A stretch of 64,000 nt of DNA. Origin: Lacinutrix sp. MedPE-SW (GTDB lineage: Bacteria; Bacteroidota; Bacteroidia; Flavobacteriales; Flavobacteriaceae). Of the stretch, positions 1-7,768 are shown piece by piece. The notes under the pieces were generated by a model. The model saw only the letters and a list, made by a program, of their open reading frames with translations. It was not told the DNA's origin and ran no database searches. The DNA lies in the NCBI RefSeq assembly GCF_001874145.1, contig NZ_MPCX01000010.1:1-64000 (forward strand). The letters are read 5' to 3'. The position numbers and the translations under genes are program-made. The first letter of the stretch is position 1. The number at the start of each line of letters is the position of its first letter.

Positions 1-241
1 CGCGACATCTCACACAGATATAAGAGCATCAAACAAATATAATGATGCATTATCAGACCGAAGAGCTAAAACAACAGTACAATACATTATATCAAAAGGC
101 ATAGACGCTACAAGAATCTCTGGAGCAGGAAAAGGAGAAAGAGAATTAGCAGTAGACTGTGGTACTAATTGTACTGAAGAGCAACACCAATTAAACCGTA
201 GAAGTGAGTTTAAAATTTTAAGTGGTGGACCTAAAAAATAA
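1..241 (+). CDS. OmpA family protein, C-terminal fragment
   Basis: The reading frame beginning at base 2 is open from the window edge to a TAA at 239-241, and gives the last 79 residues of a larger protein. The segment has the hallmarks of the OmpA-like peptidoglycan-binding domain: SHTD followed by RASNKYNDALSDRRA, then GID..RI and the closing EEQHQLNRRSEF. In this family the Asp of the HTD motif and the Arg of NRRSEF contact diaminopimelate of peptidoglycan, tethering the outer membrane to the wall. Two Cys residues (VDCGTNC) precede the last motif. The N-terminal part is outside the window, so the architecture (PD40, TPR or beta-barrel) cannot be told. A terminator follows at 291-320. Confidence 0.88.
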   Translation, partial: ATSHTDIRASNKYNDALSDRRAKTTVQYIISKGIDATRISGAGKGERELAVDCGTNCTEEQHQLNRRSEFKILSGGPKK

Positions 242-290
242 CAGTGTAAATAAGAAATGAAGTGTTTAAAACACTAAATCAACTAAAAAC

Positions 291-320
291 AAAAAGCCGC
301 AACGTAAGTTGCGGCTTTTT
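291..320. terminator. Bidirectional Rho-independent terminator between the OmpA-family gene and rng
   Basis: Perfect inverted repeat AAAAAGCCGCAAC / GTTGCGGCTTTTT around a GTAA loop. It lies between two convergent genes and has an A-run on one side and a T-run on the other, so it can serve both. Confidence 0.9.
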
Positions 321-322
321 AA

Positions 323-1867
323 TTATTTAATTTTGTTACCATTTTTATCAAAAAAATGATATTCTAAATATGTGTAAGCATCTCTAGGTTGAATTTTGAC
401 CCATTTTTTATGTTCAAAAAACCATTTTGAACGAATAGATGGAAAACCTTTTGTTAAAAAGGCTGCTATAAAAGGGTGTGTGTTTAAAGTCACCTTTTTA
501 AAGTCTTTTTTAAATAGTTGTTCAAGTTGCTGAGTAATTTTTTGTACCAATACAATTGGTGCTTCGACCTCTTCGCCACCATTGCCATTAGGGTTTTCCT
601 CTCTGGTTTTGATGTTCATTTCTGGTCTTACTCTTTGTCTTGTAATTTGAATCAATCCAAACTTACTTGGCGGTAATATTTTGTGTTTGGCTCTATCATC
701 TTTCATTTCATCACGAAGATGATTGTAGAGTTTTTTTCTGTTTTCAGCTTTGTTTAAGTCTATAAAATCTACTACTATTATACCTCCCATATCGCGGAGT
801 CTTAGTTGTCTAGCGACTTCTGTTGCAGAGATTAAATTTACTTCTAAGGCTGTGTCTTCTTGTGAATTAGATTTATTAGATCTATTTCCACTGTTTACAT
901 CAATAACATGTAGTGCTTCAGTATGTTCTATTACTAAATAGGCACCTTTTGCCATTGAAACCGTTTTGCCAAAAGCGGTTTTTATTTGTCTTTCTACTCC
1001 AAATTTTTCAAAAATTGGGACGTTAGACTGATGTAGTTTGACTATTGATTCTTTTTTTGGTGCAATTTCTTGCACGTAATCTTTAATTTGAATGTAAAGT
1101 GCTTCGTCATCCACTACTATTCCTGTAAAAGTATCATTAAAAATATCTCTTAATATTGAAGAGGCTTTATTTAATTCTCCTAATACTTTAGTAGGGTGAT
1201 GTGCTTTATTCAATTTTTTACACATTGCAGTCCAACGACCAAGCAAATTTTGTAAATCTTTGTCTAATTCGGCTACTTTTTTGCCTTCGGCTACCGTGCG
1301 TACAATAACTCCAAAACCTTTTGGAGTTATGCTTTTAACCAAACGTTTAAGTCTGTCTTTTTCGGCTCTGTCTTCTATTTTTTGAGAGATAGAAATACGA
1401 TCGCTAAAAGGAACTAAAACAATATATCTACCGGCAATAGAAAGCTCAGAGCTTATTCTAGGACCTTTGGTAGATATTGGTTCTTTTACAATTTGTACCA
1501 GCATCGATTGATTTGATTTTAAGACGTTGTTTATTTTACCGTCTTTATCAATATCTTTTTCAAATGGGAATTCTTTTAAAGAAAAGTCATTTAATTTACC
1601 TGTGCTTACACTTTTTGTGAATTTTAAAAGAGAAGATATTTTTGGGCCTAAATCATGATAATGCAAAAAAGCATCTTTTTCATAACCTACATTTACAAAT
1701 GCAGCATTAAGTCCAGGAACAGCTTTACGTATTTTGGCTATAAACACATCGCCAACAGCAAAGTTGTTACTATCTTCATCCTTATGTAATTCAATTAGTT
1801 TTCCATCTTTTAATAAGGCAAAATCAACACCGTCTGAATTAGATCTAATAATCAATTCTTTGTTCAT
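323..1867 (-). CDS. rng: Ribonuclease E/G family endoribonuclease
   Basis: 514-residue single-strand-specific endoribonuclease of the RNase E/G family, acting in rRNA maturation and mRNA decay. An S1 RNA-binding domain occupies roughly residues 38-110 (VGDVFIAKIRKAVPGLNAAF). The catalytic core carries DVNSGN (Asp323) and VVDFID (Asp367), the two Mg-binding aspartates of the family. There is no long C-terminal scaffold like that of enterobacterial RNase E, so this is the RNase G-like length. The CPxC zinc-link of RNase E is not visible. The start MNKELIIRSNSDGVDFALL matches the family N-terminus. The gene lies behind HU and a 30-residue protein gene, and is preceded by about 190 bases rich in dyad symmetry, listed separately. 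Confidence 0.95.
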   Translation of the reverse strand: MNKELIIRSNSDGVDFALLKDGKLIELHKDEDSNNFAVGDVFIAKIRKAVPGLNAAFVNVGYEKDAFLHYHDLGPKISSLLKFTKSVSTGKLNDFSLKEFPFEKDIDKDGKINNVLKSNQSMLVQIVKEPISTKGPRISSELSIAGRYIVLVPFSDRISISQKIEDRAEKDRLKRLVKSITPKGFGVIVRTVAEGKKVAELDKDLQNLLGRWTAMCKKLNKAHHPTKVLGELNKASSILRDIFNDTFTGIVVDDEALYIQIKDYVQEIAPKKESIVKLHQSNVPIFEKFGVERQIKTAFGKTVSMAKGAYLVIEHTEALHVIDVNSGNRSNKSNSQEDTALEVNLISATEVARQLRLRDMGGIIVVDFIDLNKAENRKKLYNHLRDEMKDDRAKHKILPPSKFGLIQITRQRVRPEMNIKTREENPNGNGGEEVEAPIVLVQKITQQLEQLFKKDFKKVTLNTHPFIAAFLTKGFPSIRSKWFFEHKKWVKIQPRDAYTYLEYHFFDKNGNKIK

Positions 1868-2058
1868 ACTGTTAATTTTAATCCATTATTCTATAAAAGA
1901 ATAACAGATGGATTATACTTTTTTTGCCTGATAGATATTACCAGGCAATAATGCCTTAAATATATTAAGGCATTCACAGGATTTTATAAAAAAATCCGAA
2001 GAACTTAACTAACACTCAAGGTTATAAGTGTTATTTATTAAGTTCGTTTTCAAAGAAC
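1868..2058 (-). promoter_or_regulatory. Highly structured leader of rng
   Basis: Five perfect or near-perfect inverted repeats are packed between the upstream terminator and the rng start. They are 1880-1914 (AATCCAT/ATGGATT with inner TATTCT/AGAATA), 1924-1948 (TTGCCTG/CAGGCAA), 1950-1974 (AATGCCTTAA/TTAAGGCATT), 1979-1997 (GGATTTT/AAAATCC) and 2001-2045 (GAACTTAA/TTAAGTTC with inner AACACT/AGTGTT). An alternative hairpin AGGCA/TGCCT at 1943-1956 would compete with both the second and the third. Transcript regulation of rng, for example by self-cleavage, is inference. No convincing TAnnTTTG promoter was seen here. Confidence 0.6.
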
Positions 2059-2075
2059 ATTGTTTTTAATAAACC

Positions 2076-2102
2076 AAAAAAGTAGTTATAAAACTACTTT
2101 TT
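2076..2102 (-). terminator. Terminator after the 30-residue basic protein gene
   Basis: Inverted repeat AAAAGTAGTT / AACTACTTTT with an ATAA loop and T/A runs. It lies immediately downstream of the stop codon at 2107 on the minus strand. Confidence 0.8.
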
Positions 2103-2106
2103 GGAA

Positions 2107-2199
2107 TTATTTTTTCTTTTTGTGACGATTAGCGCGTCTTCTTTTCTTGCGCTTGTGCGTTGCAACCTTGTGTCTTTTTCTTTTTTTACCACTTGGCAT
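2107..2199 (-). CDS. Tiny Arg/Lys/His-rich protein (30 residues), probably ribosome-associated
   Basis: A 31-codon frame beginning MPSGKKRKRHKVATHKR and ending in a KKKK tail. About two thirds of the residues are Lys, Arg or His, and there is no acidic residue. It begins 42 bases after the HU stop on the same strand and is closed by its own terminator at 2076-2102. I recall near-identical short proteins between HU and rng in many Bacteroidetes genomes; that is memory, not a search. Composition is like the small basic ribosomal proteins (bL34, bL36, THX), so binding to rRNA is the natural guess, but no specific r-protein assignment is made. It is too short for most gene finders' cut-offs. Confidence 0.8.
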   Translation of the reverse strand: MPSGKKRKRHKVATHKRKKRRRANRHKKKK

Positions 2200-2241
2200 A
2201 AGATCTTTGGGTTTTAAATTAATAATTCGTTTATGTTATAA

Positions 2242-2532
2242 TTACTTTACGTCAACATTTGTTTTTACACCTTCTACAAATACTTTTGCAGGTTTAAATG
2301 CTGGTATGTTGTGTGCTGGAATTTTAATAGTTGTATTTTTTGAAATATTTCTACCAGTTTTCTCAGCTCTTGTTTTTATTATGAAGCTACCAAATCCTCT
2401 TAGGTATACATTATCGCCAGCTTCTAAAGATGTTTTTACTTCTTCCATGAATGTCTCAACAGTCGCCTGAACATCTCCTTTTTCGATTCCTAATTTCTCA
2501 GAAATTTTTGCTACTAAATCAGCTTTAGTCAT
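2242..2532 (-). CDS. HU/IHF family DNA-binding protein
   Basis: 96-residue histone-like protein that bends and compacts DNA as a dimer. The N-terminal helices begin MTKADLVAKISEKLGIEKGD, and the DNA-binding arm contains the family signature GFGSFIIKTRAEKTGRNISK followed by the proline-bearing tip (KIPAHNIPAFKP). Length is typical of HU. It has its own Bacteroidetes-type promoter at 2574-2605 and is divergent from mutY. The 30-residue basic protein follows on the same transcript. HU and IHF subunits cannot be told apart from sequence alone in this phylum. Confidence 0.95.
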   Translation of the reverse strand: MTKADLVAKISEKLGIEKGDVQATVETFMEEVKTSLEAGDNVYLRGFGSFIIKTRAEKTGRNISKNTTIKIPAHNIPAFKPAKVFVEGVKTNVDVK

Positions 2533-2573
2533 TTTCTTTTCTTATTTGCGTTTATAATTCTTTTAAGGGTGCG

Positions 2574-2605
2574 CAAATATAGGGATTAATTATTCAATAT
2601 TTCAA
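2574..2605 (-). promoter_or_regulatory. Promoter of HU gene
   Basis: On the minus strand TTG (2605-2603), a 21-base spacer and TATATTTG (2581-2574) match the Bacteroidetes sigma-ABfr consensus TTG-N17-23-TAnnTTTG. The HU start codon lies about 40 bases downstream. Confidence 0.75.
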
Positions 2606-2639
2606 ACCTAATTCATTAAAATTTAATGCTATAAACATT

Positions 2640-2647
2640 TACATTTG
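2640..2647 (+). promoter_or_regulatory. -7 box of mutY
   Basis: TACATTTG fits the TAnnTTTG -7 consensus and lies 21 bases before the mutY ATG. No TTG is found at the expected -33 distance, so this is a half-promoter call. Confidence 0.5.
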
Positions 2648-2668
2648 TAGACGAATGTTATTATTTAA

Positions 2669-3709
2669 ATGAATTTTACAAAAAAATTAATAGACTGGTA
2701 CTTAGTTAGTAAACGAGATTTACCTTGGAGAAATACTACAAATCCTTATTATATTTGGCTTTCAGAAATTATTCTTCAGCAAACACAAGTTACGCAAGGT
2801 CTTCCTTATTACAACGCATTTACCTCTACTTTTCCTACTGTTTTTGATTTAGCAAACGCAAATGAAACTCAAGTGTTAAAGTTATGGCAAGGACTTGGTT
2901 ATTACTCACGAGCTAGAAATTTACATGCTTCTGCAAAGCATATAGTGAATGAGCTAAACGGAGAGTTTCCTAATACGTTTTCAGAAATTATTAAACTTAA
3001 AGGAGTAGGTGATTATACCGCAAGTGCCATTGCGTCTATTTGTTTTAATGAAGTTACCGCTGTTGTAGATGGTAACGTATATAGAACATTAGCTAGACTT
3101 TATGATATAGACACACCTATTAATACAGGTAAAGGTTTTAAAGTGTTTAAAGCCTTAGCTCAAGAATTAATAGATAAAAAAAATCCTGCTACCTTTAACC
3201 AAGCAATAATGGAATTTGGTGCAAGACAGTGTAAACCCAAAAGTCCAGATTGTACAGTATGTCCTTTTAATAATAGTTGTCTAGCTTTAAAGAAGAATAA
3301 AATTGAACAGTTACCTGTAAAGGTAAAAGCTGCTAAAGTCAAGAAAAAGCATTTTAATTTTGTTGTTATTATCTCTAAAGACAATAGAACATTATTAGAG
3401 CAGCGTAAAGGGAAAGGTATTTGGCAAAACCTATACCAATTTCCATTAATTGAAACGCCAAAAGAAATAAATACAGAAAGTATAGAGATAGAACTTCAAA
3501 GCTTTACTAAACTTAAGGAAAAAGTTTATAATGTAAGTTTGTATAATGAAACGCCCATAGTACATAAATTGTCTCATCAACATTTATTTACAAAATTTTG
3601 GATTGTAACTTTAAACGAAAATTTACCTAAAGGAATAGCAACAAAAGAGATTCACGATTTTCCTGTACCTATATTAATAGAAAATTTTATTGAAAGTTTT
3701 AATTTTTAG
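2669..3709 (+). CDS. mutY: A/G-specific adenine DNA glycosylase
   Basis: 346-residue base-excision repair enzyme removing adenine mispaired with 8-oxoguanine. The catalytic Glu33 sits in SEIILQQTQV, and the helix-hairpin-helix KGVGDYTASAIAS is followed by catalytic Asp134 in AVVDGNVYRT. The 4Fe-4S cluster loop has Cys188, Cys195, Cys198 and Cys204 in the CX6CX2CX5C spacing. Residues about 225-346 form the NUDIX-like 8-oxoG recognition domain (LLEQRKGKGIWQNLYQFP). It is divergent from HU and followed by ssb, gldE and gldD on the same strand, an order common in flavobacteria. Confidence 0.97.
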   Translation: MNFTKKLIDWYLVSKRDLPWRNTTNPYYIWLSEIILQQTQVTQGLPYYNAFTSTFPTVFDLANANETQVLKLWQGLGYYSRARNLHASAKHIVNELNGEFPNTFSEIIKLKGVGDYTASAIASICFNEVTAVVDGNVYRTLARLYDIDTPINTGKGFKVFKALAQELIDKKNPATFNQAIMEFGARQCKPKSPDCTVCPFNNSCLALKKNKIEQLPVKVKAAKVKKKHFNFVVIISKDNRTLLEQRKGKGIWQNLYQFPLIETPKEINTESIEIELQSFTKLKEKVYNVSLYNETPIVHKLSHQHLFTKFWIVTLNENLPKGIATKEIHDFPVPILIENFIESFNF

Positions 3710-3802
3710 ACTTTTAAAGTAAAATAGTTTTCTTTTTTTATTAAATTTAAGATTATCAATTGCTAAAAATGTAATTTTGTTATTACAATTAAATAAAAAA
3801 AT

Positions 3803-4240
3803 ATGTCAGGAACATTAAATAAAGTTATGCTAATTGGGCATTTGGGAGATGAAGTAAAGATGCATTATTTTGAAGGTGGTGGATGTGTTGGCCGTTTTCC
3901 GTTGGCAACAAACGAAACCTATACAAATAAGTCTACTAACGAGCGTGTAACAAATACCGAATGGCATAATATTGTATTAAGAAATAAAGCGGCTGAAATT
4001 TGTGAAAAATACTTAAGCAAAGGCGATAAAGTATATATAGAAGGCCGTTTAAAAACTAGAAAGTGGCAAGATGAGTCTGGAAACGATCGTTACAGTACAG
4101 AAATTCAAGCTAACGAATTTACTTTTTTAACAACAAAAAAAGAAAGTGAAGCAGCAAGTGCAAACGCACAAGCCAAACCAGAAGTAGCCAAACCAACAAC
4201 TCCAGGTAAAGCGGCAAGTGATGACGATTTACCTTTTTAA
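3803..4240 (+). CDS. ssb: Single-stranded DNA-binding protein
   Basis: 145-residue SSB. The OB-fold covers about residues 4-108 (LNKVMLIGHLGDEVKMH, WHNIVLRNKAAEICEKYLSKGDKVYIEG), followed by a low-complexity linker and the acidic protein-interaction tip DDDLPF at the extreme C-terminus. It coats ssDNA in replication and repair, and recruits partners through the tip. It lies 93 bases after mutY; a TAATTTTG box at 3772-3779 could be its own -7 element. A second protein ending in DDLPF (DUF3127) occurs at 27894-28268. Confidence 0.96.
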   Translation: MSGTLNKVMLIGHLGDEVKMHYFEGGGCVGRFPLATNETYTNKSTNERVTNTEWHNIVLRNKAAEICEKYLSKGDKVYIEGRLKTRKWQDESGNDRYSTEIQANEFTFLTTKKESEAASANAQAKPEVAKPTTPGKAASDDDLPF

Positions 4241-4267
4241 TTTAAATATTAACTAAAACACACACAT

Positions 4268-5572
4268 TTGGATCCGGAACCCACGTCCATAATTATATTA
4301 TTTACCTCATTCGATTATTCGGTTATACCTAGCTTTATAGCATTATTTGTTTTGCTTTTTTGCTCAGCATTAATCTCTGGAGCAGAAGTTGCACTGTTTT
4401 CTTTAACTAGAGCACATTTAGAAACCGAAGAAAATAACACGCCTAAAGCCTTACAAATAATAACTAAGCTTTTAGAAAAACCTAAAAAATTACTAGCTAC
4501 AATATTAGTAGCCAACAATTTTATAAATATAGCAATAGTAATTCTCTTTGCATATTTGGGTGACTTTATGTTTGGTAGTGTTACAAACGATATTGTTAAG
4601 TTTATTTTAGAAGTCGTTGTAGTAACTTTTTTAATATTATTATTTGGTGAAATATTACCAAAGGTTTATGCCAGTAGAAATAGCTTAAAATTTGCTTCAT
4701 TTATGGCATATCCATTAAGTGTATTAGACTTTGTATTCTCGCCTTTAAGTGTGCCAATGCGTTCTATAACTTTAGGAATTCACAATAAGTTAGGAAAACA
4801 AAAATCAAATATAAGTGTAGACCAACTATCACAAGCATTAGAGCTTACAAGTGAAGACGACACAACACAAGAAGAGCAAAAAATATTAAAAGGAATTGTT
4901 TCGTTTGGCAATACAGATACTAAACAGGTTATGCGACCACGTTTAGATATTTTTGCGCTTAATATAACGCAAACTTATGCAGAGATTTTACCAGAGTTAA
5001 TTACCAATGGCTTTTCTAGAATACCAGTTTACGAAGATAATGTAGATAATATTAAAGGTATTTTATATGTAAAAGATTTGTTGCCACATATAGAAAAAGA
5101 TGATTTTAAATGGACAAGCCTTTTACGAGATCCTTTTTTCGTTCCAGAAAATAAAAAGCTAGACGATTTAATGGCAGAGTTTCAAGAGAAAAAAGTGCAT
5201 TTAGCAGTTGTAGTAGATGAGTATGGTGGTACTTCTGGCCTAGTATCTTTAGAAGATATTATTGAAGAAATAGTAGGAGATATAAGCGATGAGTTTGACG
5301 ATGAAGATGTGCATTATTCTAAATTAGATGAAAAAAACTATGTGTTTGAAGGAAAAACAACCTTAAAAGATTTTTATAAAATTATAAAATTAGAAGAAGA
5401 CACTGTTTTTGAAGACAATAAAGGTGAAGCAGAAACTATAGCAGGATTTATTTTAGAAATATCAGGAAGTTTTCCAAGACAAGGCGGAAAAATAAAATTT
5501 GAGAATTATATTTTTACAATTGAAGCACTTGACAAAAAAAGAATAAAACGCGTAAAAATAACGTTACCATAA
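4268..5572 (+). CDS. gldE: Gliding motility-associated protein GldE (CBS/CorC-type membrane protein)
   Basis: 434-residue protein of the DUF21-CBS-CorC/HlyC family. The N-terminal third has about four transmembrane segments (FIALFVLLFCSALISGAEV, then the segment around FLILLFGEILPKVYA). It is followed by a CBS pair (residues about 215-340, TKQVMRPRLDIFAL and VDEYGGTSGLVSLEDIIEEI) and a C-terminal CorC-HlyC FAD-like fold. In Flavobacterium gldE is linked to gldD and can partly compensate for gldD lesions, so it is thought to assist GldD in gliding and type IX secretion. The start is a TTG at 4268; the sequence from there (DPEPTSIII) matches the conserved N-terminus, and no ATG is suitably placed. 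It is 46 bases upstream of gldD. Confidence 0.9.
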   Translation: MDPEPTSIIILFTSFDYSVIPSFIALFVLLFCSALISGAEVALFSLTRAHLETEENNTPKALQIITKLLEKPKKLLATILVANNFINIAIVILFAYLGDFMFGSVTNDIVKFILEVVVVTFLILLFGEILPKVYASRNSLKFASFMAYPLSVLDFVFSPLSVPMRSITLGIHNKLGKQKSNISVDQLSQALELTSEDDTTQEEQKILKGIVSFGNTDTKQVMRPRLDIFALNITQTYAEILPELITNGFSRIPVYEDNVDNIKGILYVKDLLPHIEKDDFKWTSLLRDPFFVPENKKLDDLMAEFQEKKVHLAVVVDEYGGTSGLVSLEDIIEEIVGDISDEFDDEDVHYSKLDEKNYVFEGKTTLKDFYKIIKLEEDTVFEDNKGEAETIAGFILEISGSFPRQGGKIKFENYIFTIEALDKKRIKRVKITLP

Positions 5573-5618
5573 AATATAATCACACTGAAAAAACAGCGTT
5601 CTGTTTTTAAAAATAATT

Positions 5619-6257
5619 ATGAAATTAAACCTCTTTTATATACTATTAATATTAGTAACAATAACTGCCTGTAAAGAAGACCCAACACCAAAACCAAAAG
5701 GCTTCTTAGCACTAGAGTATCCTGATGCTGTTTATAAAACCGAAGATATTACTAAAATGCCTTTTACTTTTGATCGTAATGCATTAGGTAAAAATATTAG
5801 AACAAAAACGTTAAAAGGAGAAACTACCAGTTATGGTGTAAATATAGAATACCCTAATTTAAAAGGCACAATATATTTAACCTATAAAGCTGTAGAGCAA
5901 AGCCCAGAACATTTGAAAACGTTTCTTCGCGATGCGCAAAATTTCACACAGGAACATACGCAAAAAGCAGATGTAATAGAAGAGTTTGTTTACGAGAATC
6001 CAGAGCGTAAAGTTTACGGTATGTTTTACGATGTTGGTGGTAATGCAGCGTCACAATCGCAATTTTATGTGACAGATAGTACTAATCACTTTTTAACAGG
6101 TTCATTATATTTCTATGCTAAACCTAATTACGATTCTATTTTACCAGCAGCGCATTACCTACAAAAAGATATAAGGCGTATAATGGAGAGTTTGCAGTGG
6201 AAGGAAAGCAACTATTTAAGCAAACCTAAAACAGTAGAGCAGAAAATAATTAATTAA
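5619..6257 (+). CDS. gldD: Gliding motility lipoprotein GldD
   Basis: 212-residue predicted lipoprotein. A signal peptide ends with the lipobox ITAC at Cys18, followed by KEDPTPKPKGFLALEYP, the conserved GldD N-terminal stretch. GldD is required for gliding and for T9SS function in Flavobacterium and acts at the cell envelope; its precise biochemical role is not known. It sits directly after gldE and is closed by a strong terminator that starts at its stop codon. Confidence 0.93.
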   Translation: MKLNLFYILLILVTITACKEDPTPKPKGFLALEYPDAVYKTEDITKMPFTFDRNALGKNIRTKTLKGETTSYGVNIEYPNLKGTIYLTYKAVEQSPEHLKTFLRDAQNFTQEHTQKADVIEEFVYENPERKVYGMFYDVGGNAASQSQFYVTDSTNHFLTGSLYFYAKPNYDSILPAAHYLQKDIRRIMESLQWKESNYLSKPKTVEQKIIN

Positions 6258-6290
6258 AAAAAGCTTCTTCGTAATTGAAGAAGCTTTTTT
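6257..6290. terminator. Terminator after gldD
   Basis: Perfect 14-base arms AAAAAAGCTTCTTC / GAAGAAGCTTTTTT around GTAATT, starting at the last base of the gldD stop codon. It lies between convergent genes and may also serve the minus-strand gene at 6315. Confidence 0.92.
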
Positions 6291-6314
6291 GCTTTTTATG
6301 TTTAGTAAAAGCTA

Positions 6315-6716
6315 TTATTCTTTAGAAAAAGCATCAACAGTTTTCATGTCTTTCACCTTGTAAGTATCTGCAACGTTAGTTACGGTTTCTTCTAAACTTT
6401 CTGGGTTTACTTTAGCTTCATCATACTCAACCATTGCTAATTCGCGTTCAAAATCAACCGATGCAAATTTTACACCTTCCATTTTAGCCATTTTCTTTTC
6501 AATAGTTTTAGCACAACCCATTGCGCATGTCATACCTTCAATTTTAAATTCTGCTTTAGCATAAGTTGCATTAGGATCTAAAGCAGCTTTAGTTTCGGTT
6601 TTAGTAGTTTCTGTAGCAGTTTCAACCGTCATTACTTCTGGTTGCGCTTCATTTTTACAATTAAATGCTGTTAATGCTATAACCGCAATTAATACTAAGT
6701 GTTTTATATTTTTCAT
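6315..6716 (-). CDS. Heavy-metal-associated (HMA) domain lipoprotein
   Basis: 133-residue protein with a hydrophobic N-terminus ending at Cys20 (ALTAFNC), a Thr/Glu-rich linker (residues 22-50) and one ferredoxin-fold HMA domain at about 53-120. The metal site reads GMTCAMGCAKTIEKK, so the two Cys (64 and 68) are separated by three residues rather than the two of the usual GMTCxxC. The rest of the fold (EGVKFASVDFERELAMVEYD) is normal. Likely a periplasm- or envelope-exposed metal-binding protein, probably for copper or mercury-like soft metals; a transport partner is not adjacent. It is convergent with gldD. Confidence 0.88.
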   Translation of the reverse strand: MKNIKHLVLIAVIALTAFNCKNEAQPEVMTVETATETTKTETKAALDPNATYAKAEFKIEGMTCAMGCAKTIEKKMAKMEGVKFASVDFERELAMVEYDEAKVNPESLEETVTNVADTYKVKDMKTVDAFSKE

Positions 6717-6822
6717 TTGGATAAATTATAATTATTAGAATATAGATTACAAAACTAATAATTATATCTATTTATTGCGTTAAAAATTCCATTTTTGCAC
6801 TATCAAAACAACTTATTCGCCT

Positions 6823-7719
6823 ATGAAAGCATCAAAATGGACATACCTTATACTTTTGTCTATAATTTGGGGTACAAGCTTTATTTTAATTAAAAAAGCA
6901 TTAATTGGTTTAACACCGTTTCAATTAGGTGCATTGCGTACTCTTATTACAGGATGTTTTTTATTTATTGTAGGATACAAACGTATTAAAACAATACAAA
7001 AAACAGATTGGAAATGGATTGCTGTTTCTGGGTTTTTAGGCTCATTTATACCGGCTTTCTTTTTTGCAATTGCAGAAACCGAAATAGATAGTACAGTGGT
7101 TTCTGTATTAAATTCACTAGTGCCATTAAATACAGTTTTAATGGGAATGGCGGTTTTCAAAATAACGTCTACTAAACGTCAAATTTTAGGAGTGGTTGTT
7201 GGTTTTATTGGTACTGCAATTTTAATTTTAAAAGGTGCCGAGTTAAACCCAGATCAAAATTATTTATTTGCTGGCTTTATAATTGCTTCAACTTTAATGT
7301 ATGCTGCTAATGTAAATATTATTAAACGGTATTTGCAAGATGTAAAACCGTTAACAATTGCAGTAGGAAATTATGTTGCTATAATTATACCTGCGCTAAT
7401 AGTTTTAATTTTCACTAATTTTTTTACTACTGAAAATTTTAGCAACCCAACACTAGGTGTTTCGGTTTTTTATGTGAGTTTATTATCTCTTTTTGGTACG
7501 GCAATAGCTAAAGTACTATTTAACACTTTGGTTCAAATTTCTACACCTGTTTTCGCTTCTTCAGTTACATATATAATGCCAATTGTAGCACTTATTTGGG
7601 GAACGCTTGATGGCGAAAAATTCACGCTTTTACAAGGTGTTGCTACTTTAATAATTTTAATTGGTGTGTATTTAGCAAACAGAAAAAAGAAAGTTTTAAC
7701 ACAAAAAAAACCAACTTAA
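6823..7719 (+). CDS. EamA (DMT superfamily) transporter
   Basis: 298-residue inner-membrane protein with about ten transmembrane helices arranged as two EamA repeats. The first begins WTYLILLSIIWGTSFILIKKAL and the second starts near residue 150 (YLFAGFIIASTLMYAAN). It ends in a short basic tail (NRKKKVLTQKKPT). Members export metabolites or amino acids, but the substrate cannot be inferred. It is divergent from the HMA lipoprotein, and a terminator overlaps its stop. Confidence 0.92.
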   Translation: MKASKWTYLILLSIIWGTSFILIKKALIGLTPFQLGALRTLITGCFLFIVGYKRIKTIQKTDWKWIAVSGFLGSFIPAFFFAIAETEIDSTVVSVLNSLVPLNTVLMGMAVFKITSTKRQILGVVVGFIGTAILILKGAELNPDQNYLFAGFIIASTLMYAANVNIIKRYLQDVKPLTIAVGNYVAIIIPALIVLIFTNFFTTENFSNPTLGVSVFYVSLLSLFGTAIAKVLFNTLVQISTPVFASSVTYIMPIVALIWGTLDGEKFTLLQGVATLIILIGVYLANRKKKVLTQKKPT

Positions 7720-7740
7720 AATTTAATTTCAAGTTGGTTT
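7707..7740. terminator. Terminator after EamA gene
   Basis: Arms AAACCAACTT and AAGTTGGTTT flank an AT-rich loop. It overlaps the stop codon of the EamA gene and ends 29 bases before the convergent M16 gene. Confidence 0.8.
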
Positions 7741-7768
7741 AATAGTATTTAATTAGTGTGTTTACTAA

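Noticed and set aside
2147-2470. Open frame of about 107 codons on the plus strand
   Set aside because: It is antisense to HU and the 30-residue gene; no family features, and codon use is a mirror of the real genes.
4268-5572. gldE as a haemolysin gene
   Set aside because: CorC/HlyC homologs are often labelled haemolysin; the gldD neighbour and the conserved N-terminus support GldE.
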